A stretch of 46,344 nt of DNA, taken from a virus. This document shows positions 24,264-31,424 of the stretch, piece after piece. The first letter of the stretch is position 1, and every line of letters starts with the position of its first letter. The notes below the pieces were generated by a model. It saw nothing but the letters and a program-made list of their open reading frames with translations. It was not told the origin of the DNA and searched no databases. The stretch spans positions 1 to 46,344 of the IMG/VR virus record IMGVR_UViG_3300048837_001192. One strand, 5' to 3'. Both the position numbers and the translations under genes were made by a program.

Positions 24264-25888
24264 CAGTAGAGTCCTCTCACGGTACTCACTCTAATCTCTT
24301 GCGCTGTGGGGGCAAAGCACAATACCAGGGCGTCGGCGCGGTCTGGGCTCTTCACGCCGCGCCTGAGCAGCTGGTCCTTGGTCTCGATCTGGATCTTGCC
24401 CGCCGGCGTGCGGTGCCAGCGCACGGTGCTCAGCTGGCTGCACAGCGCATCGTCCGCGGGCAGGCTGAGCAGGTCCTCGGGCGGGTGTTTGCGCCCGCGC
24501 GTTCCTCCGCTCTCGAGCCAGCTCACGTGCTCAAAGGTGCGCTGCAGGGCGTCGCGCATCAGCCACCACAGCTCCGCCTTCAGGTTCAGGAACTTCTCGC
24601 GGCTGCGCTTGCCGTCGGGCCACACGCGCTCCGTGGGTGGCTGGCCGACGTTGATGCCGTTGGCGCGCACGCCCGGGATGCGCTTGAGCGTCGCCATCAC
24701 GCCGCTGCCGATGCCGAACACGTCGTAGTTCAGCAGCTCCACCCGGTGCAGCCGGCTCAGCTCGGCGAACTCCTGGCCGGTGTTGATCACGTCCGGGTCG
24801 GTCCAGGCCAGCGGCATCTCGACGCGCGGGCCGTGCTTCACCACCAGCACGCTGAGGTCGCTGCCGCCGCCCACGTCGCCGCCGCCGATGCGCTTGCCGC
24901 TGCCCTTCAGGCTCAGCTCTCGGGCCGCGCGCACCCAGGCGGCCGGGCACACCACGTTGTCCGCGTCGGCCTCCCAGTTGCGGTCGATCTCGCTGGCGAT
25001 CACGGCCGCGTCGTTGCGCTGCTGCTGGTCGGCGTACCACGAAGGCCCCTTGCGCGGGTCGTCGCGCCAGTCGAACTCGAACAGGCGGGGCGTGCCGGCC
25101 GTGCGGTTGCGCTTGCGGTGGAACGGACCCCCCACCGCGCCCGGGTTGACGGTGCTGACCTCGATGATGCTGTCGCTGTTCTGGCTGAGCGCCGCGTCCA
25201 CCAGCTCGGGGCGCTCGATGAACGCCGCCTCGTCCAGGAAGTACACGGTGCTGCGGCCGCCGCGGCCGATCTGGTCGCCGGCCTCTCCGGTGATGGCAGC
25301 GCCCGTCTCCGGGTTGACGATGCGCATGGAGGGGGCGTCGCGCGCGGCGTCGAAGCCGCGCGGCAGCAGCTCCGGCGGCAGATAGCGCAGGTTGATGCGG
25401 ATCTTCTCGAAGATGCTGTCCGGGTCGCCGATGCGGTCCACCAGCAGCGCCTTGCGCGAGCCGATGCCCACCTTTGCGCCGGGCACGAACAGCCACAGCC
25501 AGGTCGCGAAGTAGTCGATCAGCCAGGTGACGCCGAGGTCGCGCGCCTTCTCGACCTGCCCGTTCTCGCGGCGCAGGTAGCGCTCGTGCATCCACTGAAC
25601 ACACTCCGCCTGGCGCGGGAAGGGCACGAAGGGCATCAGCGCGGGCTTGCGGCGCGGGTCAAACGTCACGCACCAGTGGCGGATGAACAGCAGCGGGTCG
25701 CGGGCGTACGTGGCGCGGTAGAACTCCACCAGCTCCGGGTCCGCGCGGATCTCGTCAAGCCGCTCGTCGCGCTCGCGCCAGACCTTCCGGTGGTCCGGCG
25801 GCCAGCCGGCCTCACGGGGCTCGGCGCCCGCGCTGGGCGAGCTTGGCCCGGAAGCGCGCCTCGAGCTCTTCGTCCGTGAGCTGGTCAA
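24263..25888 (-). CDS. terL: Terminase large subunit
   Basis: A 541-residue DNA-packaging motor. A Walker A variant (ARDLGVT, about 115-121) and a Walker B (VYFLDEA, Asp219-Glu220) form the ATPase; the C-terminal RNase-H-like nuclease begins near GGDVGGGSDLSVL (Asp338) and ends with the RADAL motif near residue 520. No ATG is suitable; the longest frame starts at TTG 25888, overlapping terS by 77 bp, and the true start may be slightly downstream. Confidence 0.92.
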   Translation of the reverse strand: MTSSRTKSSRRASGPSSPSAGAEPREAGWPPDHRKVWRERDERLDEIRADPELVEFYRATYARDPLLFIRHWCVTFDPRRKPALMPFVPFPRQAECVQWMHERYLRRENGQVEKARDLGVTWLIDYFATWLWLFVPGAKVGIGSRKALLVDRIGDPDSIFEKIRINLRYLPPELLPRGFDAARDAPSMRIVNPETGAAITGEAGDQIGRGGRSTVYFLDEAAFIERPELVDAALSQNSDSIIEVSTVNPGAVGGPFHRKRNRTAGTPRLFEFDWRDDPRKGPSWYADQQQRNDAAVIASEIDRNWEADADNVVCPAAWVRAARELSLKGSGKRIGGGDVGGGSDLSVLVVKHGPRVEMPLAWTDPDVINTGQEFAELSRLHRVELLNYDVFGIGSGVMATLKRIPGVRANGINVGQPPTERVWPDGKRSREKFLNLKAELWWLMRDALQRTFEHVSWLESGGTRGRKHPPEDLLSLPADDALCSQLSTVRWHRTPAGKIQIETKDQLLRRGVKSPDRADALVLCFAPTAQEIRVSTVRGLY

Positions 25889-26285
25889 GTTCGCCTCTCA
25901 GGTTGACGGTCGCCTCGATCGGCGCGCCGCCCACGCCGCTGACTTCCTGCGTCACGCGCTCGCCGTACTTGCGCGGCTTCAGCTTGGCCGCCGCCCACTT
26001 GCGGGCGTCCACCCGCAACCGCGCCACCTGCACGTCTTCCGGGCTCGCGCCGTCGGCGATCTCGACGATGCGGTCCGCCATCAGGTCGGCCTGCTCTTCC
26101 TTCGCGCGGGTGTACATGTCGCGGAAATCCGCGTGCACGTTCAGCCAGCGCATGACCGTGGCGTAGTGCGGCATGCCCCTGGCCTTCAGGATCGTGGCAA
26201 GCCCGTGCTCCGTGGTGGCAACCTGCTCGCAGATCCTCGCGGCGAGCTGGCGTGTGTACTTCGACGGTCGGCCGGTCCTGGCCAT
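25812..26285 (-). CDS. terS: Terminase small subunit
   Basis: A 157-residue DNA-recognition subunit. The N-terminal GRPSKYT and the following helix-turn-helix-like segment (ATILKARGMPHYATVMRWL) are typical of small terminases that recruit phage DNA. It immediately precedes terL. The C-terminus is charged and probably contacts the motor. Confidence 0.85.
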   Translation of the reverse strand: MARTGRPSKYTRQLAARICEQVATTEHGLATILKARGMPHYATVMRWLNVHADFRDMYTRAKEEQADLMADRIVEIADGASPEDVQVARLRVDARKWAAAKLKPRKYGERVTQEVSGVGGAPIEATVNLRGELDQLTDEELEARFRAKLAQRGRRAP

Positions 26286-26287
26286 GG

Positions 26288-26602
26288 CTACACCTCGACA
26301 ACGTCGGGACGCATGGCGTCGTGGTACTGGCGGGTCTCGCGCTCGGCTGCTTCCCGTGCCTCCCGCGCCGTGATGCCCAGCGTCTGGCGGAAGGCGTGCG
26401 TCGCGTCGTTGAGGGCGCTGGTCGCCTTGCGCACCTGCTGCGCGAACTCCTGCGCCTGCAGGATGTCCGGGTTTGCGTCCGCGAACTCGACGGCGTAGCG
26501 GCGCAGCTCGCTCAGAAGCTTAGACTGTTCGCCGAGAGCCCAGAGGACCTGATTGCCTTCAGCAGGCTGCTCGGGCTCGGAAGTTTTACGGTGTTTTCCC
26601 AT
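26288..26602 (-). CDS. Small helical protein upstream of terS
   Basis: A 104-residue helical, charged protein starting at ATG 26602. It overlaps the 3' end of the preceding HTH gene by 91 bp in another frame, an unusually long overlap. It lies 2 bp from terS. Unknown function. Confidence 0.6.
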   Translation of the reverse strand: MGKHRKTSEPEQPAEGNQVLWALGEQSKLLSELRRYAVEFADANPDILQAQEFAQQVRKATSALNDATHAFRQTLGITAREAREAAERETRQYHDAMRPDVVEV

Positions 26603-27063
26603 GGCCCTGATTTTTTCTGCTCGCGCGACAACTTTTCATCCGAGATTTTCGCGGCGGGCACTGCTCCATCCGTTGCCGGGTCGCGACGCGGGAAACCGGA
26701 GTCGCGTCTGCACTCACGCTGCCAGGCTCGCAGCACGGCGCCGCGCGTCATGCCAAGCTCGGTGCAGAGAGTTTCGACCAGGCCGGTCTCGCCGCTCGCT
26801 GCCCCTGAGCGGATGCGCGCCAGCAGTTGCGCCGACTTCGCGGGGCGACCGGGCAGCAGCCCGGCGTTGGCCTGGGCCCAGCTCTCGACGTCGGCCAGGC
26901 GCACCATGAGCGCGGGCACCTCGCCGTAGCCGCCGGATGACAGCCTGCGCGTGGGCACCGCGCCGGACTTGCACGCCGTGCGCAGGGCCGTGACCTTCAC
27001 GCCGAAGGCCGCCGCCGCCGCTTTAAGCCCCACCCACAGCTCCGATTTCGGGATGTTGTTCAT
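26512..27063 (-). CDS. HTH DNA-binding protein before the terminase genes
   Basis: A 183-residue protein. The N-terminus (about residues 9-30, LKAAAAAFGVKVTALRTACK) looks like a MerR/excisionase-type winged helix, and a second helix-turn-helix-like segment is near residues 95-115. The last 30 residues lie opposite another coding frame and look less natural, so the gene may effectively end earlier. It may regulate late genes or assist DNA packaging. Confidence 0.6.
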   Translation of the reverse strand: MNNIPKSELWVGLKAAAAAFGVKVTALRTACKSGAVPTRRLSSGGYGEVPALMVRLADVESWAQANAGLLPGRPAKSAQLLARIRSGAASGETGLVETLCTELGMTRGAVLRAWQRECRRDSGFPRRDPATDGAVPAAKISDEKLSREQKKSGPWENTVKLPSPSSLLKAIRSSGLSANSLSF

Positions 27064-27281
27064 GTACAGTCAGACTCCTGCTTGTACACCCAGTTGCGGG
27101 TGGCCATCACGATCCATCCACCTTCGCCCGACAGCAGCGAGCCGCCGACGCACCTGTATTTCCACGCCCCCTCGTGGACGATTTCCGTTCCCTCGCGGAT
27201 CCATGCGCCCGCGCGTTCCAGCGCGTCCTTGCCCCTGAACGGGCGGTGTTCGGCGTACTCGCTGATGATTGAACCTGCCAC
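27060..27281 (-). CDS. Small hypothetical protein
   Basis: A 73-residue protein from GTG 27281, with AAAGGG upstream. No domain is recognised. Its stop overlaps the next start. It is the first gene after the recombinase-like gene in the direction of transcription. Confidence 0.55.
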   Translation of the reverse strand: MAGSIISEYAEHRPFRGKDALERAGAWIREGTEIVHEGAWKYRCVGGSLLSGEGGWIVMATRNWVYKQESDCT

Positions 27282-27332
27282 GTGTGTCCCTTTCTGTTCA
27301 GTGCTGCTCGCCTGCCACGATGAACCGTTGAT

Positions 27333-28499
27333 CTATAGTGGCCGGAATGACTCCACCGCCCTGCGCAACTCGCTGAGGTCGGCAAGCCTGCTGGCGCCTC
27401 GTGGGGCTCCAACACGAACCAGTTGCTGTCGGGCCTCAGCGTTGAGGCCTGGCAGAGCGCACAGGGACGCCACGAACGTCTCGCGCAGCGCATGGAAATC
27501 AACGCACCCAGCAGTCGTTTTGGCCGGAATCCCAGCTGCTTCCAGGTCCGCGCGCAGCATCTCGGCCGTGTGGGTGCTGGGAGGCATGCGACGAAACAGC
27601 AACGCATCGGCAGGCTGCCCTCTTGTGTGCCTGCGCAACGCTTCCGCAGTCGACCCACGGAGTGGAATGCGTCTGCCGGTTCGCAGAACCAGCCATGCAC
27701 CGTCGCAATCGTACCTCAGGTTTTCGCATGCCAACTCCCGCAGCTCGCGTGCTCGGAGACCTGTGCGCGCTGCTGTTTCGTAGAGCAGCGCGCGGGACTC
27801 GCCAGTCATCCCCCACGACTCACCTCTTTGGGAAGTTGTAGCTATCAGCTTCATGAGCTCCGCGTGGGTCAGGGGACGCCGCTGCATGCGCCTCGTCACT
27901 CTGCACCTTTGAATTGCACGAAGCGGGTCCAGTTCGACCAAGCCCTCCGCTTCGCACCAGCGGGTGAAAGCCTTACACGCGGCCAGCCCGTGGTTGTGGG
28001 TCTGGTCGCTGAGATTCAACTCGGCGCGCAGCTCTTCGGCCGCAGCGCTTACGGCCTTCCTGCTGATGTCGGTCAGAACACCCACGCCTGCCCGCGCGAG
28101 AATCCTCACGATCCGGGTGTGGTCTGTTTTGACCGTCTGCTCCGACGTTCCTTTCGACCTCCGATGCCCTCCCCATGTGTCTAGGTATTTGCCGACTGGC
28201 TCCTGCTTTGGCGCGCTCTTCAGGTAGTCTTCGATGATTCCAAACTCGACCAGGCGCCGGTACACCTTGCGCGGCATCAGCTGTATCTTGCGCATCTGCT
28301 CGGGTGTGGGGTGTGCATCTACGCAACGGCATGCCACCAACGACTCGATCACCTGCTCTAGCAGCTCTGATTCGCGCCTCGATGGGAATGCCGCGACGCG
28401 CCGGCGGATGCCCCTGTGATCGTTGAACTGGATGTAGAAGTTGCGCGACTCCACGCGAGTTCCACGTTTCGCGCCGGTGTTGACCTTGAAGACACTCAT
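27333..28499 (-). CDS. Tyrosine-recombinase-like protein without visible catalytic Tyr
   Basis: A 388-residue protein from ATG 28499. An N-terminal core-binding-like half precedes a catalytic-domain half with the box I TGLRARE (Arg249) and box II HALRETF (His336, Arg339). After this the usual GH-S motif and tyrosine nucleophile are missing; the protein ends about 49 residues past Arg339 with no Tyr. Alternative frames downstream do not restore it. It overlaps the DUF4258 gene by 4 bp. It may be a degenerate integrase or a DNA-binding relative. No att site was identified. Confidence 0.7.
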   Translation of the reverse strand: MSVFKVNTGAKRGTRVESRNFYIQFNDHRGIRRRVAAFPSRRESELLEQVIESLVACRCVDAHPTPEQMRKIQLMPRKVYRRLVEFGIIEDYLKSAPKQEPVGKYLDTWGGHRRSKGTSEQTVKTDHTRIVRILARAGVGVLTDISRKAVSAAAEELRAELNLSDQTHNHGLAACKAFTRWCEAEGLVELDPLRAIQRCRVTRRMQRRPLTHAELMKLIATTSQRGESWGMTGESRALLYETAARTGLRARELRELACENLRYDCDGAWLVLRTGRRIPLRGSTAEALRRHTRGQPADALLFRRMPPSTHTAEMLRADLEAAGIPAKTTAGCVDFHALRETFVASLCALPGLNAEARQQLVRVGAPRGASRLADLSELRRAVESFRPL

Positions 28500-28840
28500 G
28501 TTCGCCTCGCCTTCTCGTTCCGTCGGATGCCCTTGCGCTTCCTGCGCGCCACGGTGATCACCACCAGGCTGAGCTCCTTGATCTCCGCCACCACCAGCAC
28601 CTTGCCCAGGGCGAACTTGCACGTGTGCCGGAACATGCCGCGCGCGAGACCGACGTGCAGCGCGTGCAGTACATCCGACGGGTCCAGCTTGCGCTCGATT
28701 ACCCGCCGTGCCGCGTGCAGCGTCCAGACCACGTCCAGCCCGTGCGCCGGCTGACAGGCGAGGCGCCTGCTCGACGTCTTTACCGCTGCGCGCTCGGCGC
28801 AGAAGTTCGGGTTCACAGTCGCCTCGCCCGTCCGTTGCAT
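28496..28840 (-). CDS. DUF4258-like small protein coupled to the Cas12-like gene
   Basis: A 114-residue protein. Its ATG overlaps the effector stop (TGATG), with GAAGGTGA as ribosome site inside the effector's end. The region WTLHAARRVIERKLDPSDVL followed by a VVVAEI...VVITV strand pattern fits DUF4258, a RelE/BrnT-like fold often found in toxin-type or mobile genes. The first 35 residues are an unmatched extension with two cysteines. Co-translation with the CRISPR effector suggests a functional link, not proven. Confidence 0.65.
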   Translation of the reverse strand: MQRTGEATVNPNFCAERAAVKTSSRRLACQPAHGLDVVWTLHAARRVIERKLDPSDVLHALHVGLARGMFRHTCKFALGKVLVVAEIKELSLVVITVARRKRKGIRRNEKARRT

Positions 28841-30075
28841 CAGTTCACCTTCGCCATTGCTGTCGCCCGCCGCCTGTAGCCGCACCCAGCCTCCATCGCA
28901 TCCGCGTCGACGTACTCAACCGCCAGGCCATGGTCGTCCGCGTGCTGCTCGACGAACGTGTGCAGGTCGTGGTAGCGCCAGTTGTTGCCGAGAAACGTGC
29001 CGCGCAGCTCGTCCTGAAGCGTGGCCGTGTCCTCCAGCACGATGGTCCCCGCGTCGTTGTCGATCGCGAACTTGACCAGCATCTTCGCCAGCGCCCGGTT
29101 GATCTGCGTCTGCGTCCGGTCGAAGCGGTGGCGCAGGGCTTCCGTCGGCGCGAGCTTATGGTCGCGGCCGTGGCCGTCGCGAGCGTGGCCCTTGCGCCCT
29201 CCATGCTGGATGGCCCGGCGTCTGCGGTCGATGCCGAAGCGCATGGACTTGATCCGATGGCCCAGGTGCGCGGTGTCGGTCTCGCTGAGAATCGCCTTGC
29301 CGCAGTACGCTGTCATCGGCACTTCGTAGTCGATCACCGCGTAGCAGGTGTTCAATCGCTCGCGGCCGTCCGCCTGCTTCGGCCGGTCGTAGGCGATGGT
29401 GAGCCACCAACGGCCGTTGTCGTCCTCGCGAATTTCAAAGCTGCGCTGACGCCAGCCGTCGTGATCGTCGCCCGTGTGGTCGGTGTTCGTGACCAGGTTG
29501 TGCAGCCACTGGTAGTTGCGCCAGTCCTTTTGTGGCGTCTTGAGCAGCAGCATCGGGAAGTCGCCGCGCTCGCCGGGCGTCACGCCGCGCGACAGTCGCG
29601 GTCGGAACAGGAACGCCTTGTGCTCTTCGCTGTAGCTCAGCGGCTCGAACTTGCCTTCTCCGCCGCGCAACGGGATCGGCATGGACAGGCGCGTGAACGG
29701 GACGGCGCGTTCGCCGCGCGTGAAGGACTTCCAGTGGTGCCCGCGTGTCAGGGCTTGCAGCTTCTGGTTGAGCCCGCCGGTGATGTAGCCGTTCACAGCG
29801 CCGCCGGGGATGTCTTCGCCCTGCTCGCGCAGGTGCGCGCCGAGACGCTGGTTGAGTTGGTCGATGCTGAGCGGCTTGCTTTCGAGCTTCACGCCGGTCC
29901 AGGCGCCCGATTTCTTGGCCTGCCATTCGATCACGCGCTGGGTGATGTACTCGTTGGCGAGCGTCCAGCATCGCCAGCGGATGTCACGCAGCAGCTTGCC
30001 GAGCGCGTTCCAGTCGCGGTCGAGCGGCTTGACGATCTGCAACTTCACTGTCCTGACTGTTCTGTTTTCGCTCAT
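28840..30075 (-). CDS. cas12: Compact Cas12/TnpB-like CRISPR effector, RuvC apparently incomplete
   Basis: A 411-residue protein from ATG 30075 with GAAGGA six bases upstream. The N-terminal half (TVKLQIVKPLDRDWNAL...) is a wedge/recognition-like helical region. A RuvC-I-like YAVIDYEV (Asp249) and RuvC-II-like TIVLEDTATL (Glu348) follow, with a basic bridge-like stretch (residues 276-307) between them. After Glu348 the NWRYHDLHTFVEQHADDHGL helix and AVEYVDAD strand match TnpB/Cas12 order, but the chain stops at CGYRRR...KVN, without CxxC zinc ribbon or RuvC-III Asp. Miniature even for type V. The adjacent CRISPR array supports an RNA-guided role, possibly DNA binding without cutting. Confidence 0.78.
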   Translation of the reverse strand: MSENRTVRTVKLQIVKPLDRDWNALGKLLRDIRWRCWTLANEYITQRVIEWQAKKSGAWTGVKLESKPLSIDQLNQRLGAHLREQGEDIPGGAVNGYITGGLNQKLQALTRGHHWKSFTRGERAVPFTRLSMPIPLRGGEGKFEPLSYSEEHKAFLFRPRLSRGVTPGERGDFPMLLLKTPQKDWRNYQWLHNLVTNTDHTGDDHDGWRQRSFEIREDDNGRWWLTIAYDRPKQADGRERLNTCYAVIDYEVPMTAYCGKAILSETDTAHLGHRIKSMRFGIDRRRRAIQHGGRKGHARDGHGRDHKLAPTEALRHRFDRTQTQINRALAKMLVKFAIDNDAGTIVLEDTATLQDELRGTFLGNNWRYHDLHTFVEQHADDHGLAVEYVDADAMEAGCGYRRRATAMAKVN

Positions 30076-30094
30076 GTTTTTTCCTTCTTCGCGC

Positions 30095-30564
30095 GCCGGT
30101 GGTCTCCACCATGCTGCGTTGCTGTTTGTCTGCCCCTGTATCCACCCCGCAAAGGCCGGTGGTCTCCACCTCACGGCGTCCGCTGGATCGAACGTATCGC
30201 CTGTATCCACCCCGCAAAGGCCGGTGGTCTCCACCTCACGGCGTCCGCTGGATCGAACGTATCGCCTGTATCCACCCCGCAAAGGCCGGTGGTCTCCACC
30301 CACTCCGCACCGGCACCAGCAATCCACTCCCCTGTATCCACCCCGCAAAGGCCGGTGGTCTCCACCACTGTCTCCCGTTTAGGTCTGCAGACTTGCCTGT
30401 ATCCACCCCGCAAAGGCCGGTGGTCTCCACCGCTGCTGATGGCGACGAAGACGCCATCTATCCTGTATCCACCCCGCAAAGGCCGGTGGTCTCCACCTAG
30501 TCGGCGCACTGTGTCAGCGCTTACACCCCCTGTATCCACCCCGCAAAGGCCGGTGGTCTCCACC
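30095..30564. CRISPR. CRISPR array: 7 full 36-bp repeats plus one 16-bp partial
   Basis: Full repeats start at 30135, 30200, 30265, 30331, 30396, 30462 and 30529; all begin CCTGTATCCACC and end GGTGGTCTCCACC on the plus strand and look identical. Spacers are 29, 29, 30, 29, 30 and 31 bp; the first two (30171-30199, 30236-30264) are identical. A partial repeat (last 16 bp, 30095-30110) plus 24 bp precede the first. The repeat end folds as GGTGG-TCT-CCACC. No cas1, cas2 or cas4 is present. Orientation is unresolved: plus places the hairpin next to the spacer as in type V guides; minus is co-directional with the effector and puts the degenerate repeat at the trailer end. Confidence 0.97.
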
Positions 30565-30737
30565 GTTTCCGCCGCATCGTGTTGACTCGTCAACACTTGA
30601 GTTCGTATCGACGCGGCAGAAATGTCAAAGAACACCAGCCTTGAGGCAGTTGCCGAGCGTTTTTCCAGCAATCCCGCAGGATCGGCTTACAGAACACTTC
30701 TCGGCTCAAGGGCTCTACAGAGGCCCCCGTGAATGCG
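30565..30737. promoter_or_regulatory. Leader-like region of the CRISPR array with 18-bp palindrome
   Basis: This 173-bp non-coding stretch lies between the array and the gene ending at 30738. At 30579-30596 GTGTTGAC-TC-GTCAACAC is a perfect 8-bp inverted repeat with a two-base centre. On the minus strand TTGACA (30628-30623) lies 15 bp from TACGAA (30607-30602), a weak promoter pointing into the array, with the palindrome just past the expected start. This would suit repressible transcription of the array and effector. Confidence 0.5.
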
Positions 30738-31379
30738 TCACTCCACCTTGCGGATCTTCGCCTTGGCGCCCTCGACCATGCCCGCCGCCACCGTCTCCGG
30801 CCGCACGTTGGCCTCAGCGCCCTGGTCGAAGTCGTCGTCGTCGTCGAGCACGTCGCCGTTTTTGATGCGCTCGATCTCGTCGTCTTCGTCGCTGAACAGC
30901 TCCGGGCCGTTGCTCACCTGTGGCGCCTGCTCCTCGGCCTTCTCGGTGAACTCGACCTCGACCGCGGCCTGGATGTCGTCGCCGTTGGCGCGCGCCAGCT
31001 CGAGCAGCATGGTCGCGTGCTCAAGCGTCGGCACGTTGGCCAGGCGGAAGTCCCAGATCTGGAGCGCTGTGGATTCTTTCTTGGCCGCGACGAAGCGGCG
31101 CTTGAGCTTGCCGGTCATGGTGATGCTGCGCACGCCGTCGAACAGGTTGCGCGTGGTCAGCTTCAGGATGCCATGCTGCGGCAGCTTGCTTTCGGTCTCG
31201 TCGTCGCGGCCGATGGCCGTGGCCGGCAGCGAGCCCTGCAGGCGAATCTTGTAGCCGGGCTGCACATCGCTGCCCTTCTGTTTCGCGAAGGCCACCAGCA
31301 CGAGGTTCTCCTCGATGTCCGGGCCCTTCTGTTCGTCCACGCGTTCCTGCAGGGTCTTTGGTTTGGTCTTGCGTGCCAT
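30738..31379 (-). CDS. Conserved-looking early protein with acidic tail
   Basis: A 213-residue protein. The first 130 residues are mixed alpha/beta and basic; the C-terminal third has acidic runs (SDEDDEIE and VLDDDDDFD). Such acidic tails occur in single-strand DNA-binding and DNA-mimic proteins, but no family is recognised. It is the last early gene before the CRISPR locus. Confidence 0.7.
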   Translation of the reverse strand: MARKTKPKTLQERVDEQKGPDIEENLVLVAFAKQKGSDVQPGYKIRLQGSLPATAIGRDDETESKLPQHGILKLTTRNLFDGVRSITMTGKLKRRFVAAKKESTALQIWDFRLANVPTLEHATMLLELARANGDDIQAAVEVEFTEKAEEQAPQVSNGPELFSDEDDEIERIKNGDVLDDDDDFDQGAEANVRPETVAAGMVEGAKAKIRKVE

Positions 31380-31424
31380 CGTTGTTCCTTTCTTGGCCGC
31401 TCCGCGGCTCAGGTTTCCAGCAAC

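Noticed and set aside
24299-25879. 526-residue plus-strand frame opposite terL
   Set aside because: Shadow of terminase; no ribosome site and biased composition.
28496-28840. DUF4258 gene as the frameshifted missing C-terminus of the effector
   Set aside because: It has its own start and ribosome site and matches DUF4258 rather than a zinc ribbon with RuvC-III; a C-rich N-terminal extension is the only hint.
28840-30075. Effector as TnpB of an IS200/IS605 element
   Set aside because: No TnpA, no element ends seen, and a CRISPR array with regular spacers is adjacent.
28840-30348. 502-residue version of the effector starting inside the array
   Set aside because: The extra 91 residues are repeat translation; ATG 30075 has a good ribosome site.
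30111-30528. Self-targeting spacers
   Set aside because: By eye I found no spacer match in the window beyond short chance identities; a proper search is needed to exclude imperfect matches.
30171-30671. Open frames through the CRISPR array encoding repeated TTGLCGVDTG-like peptides
   Set aside because: They are translations of the repeats; no ribosome site, and the spacer-repeat layout explains them.
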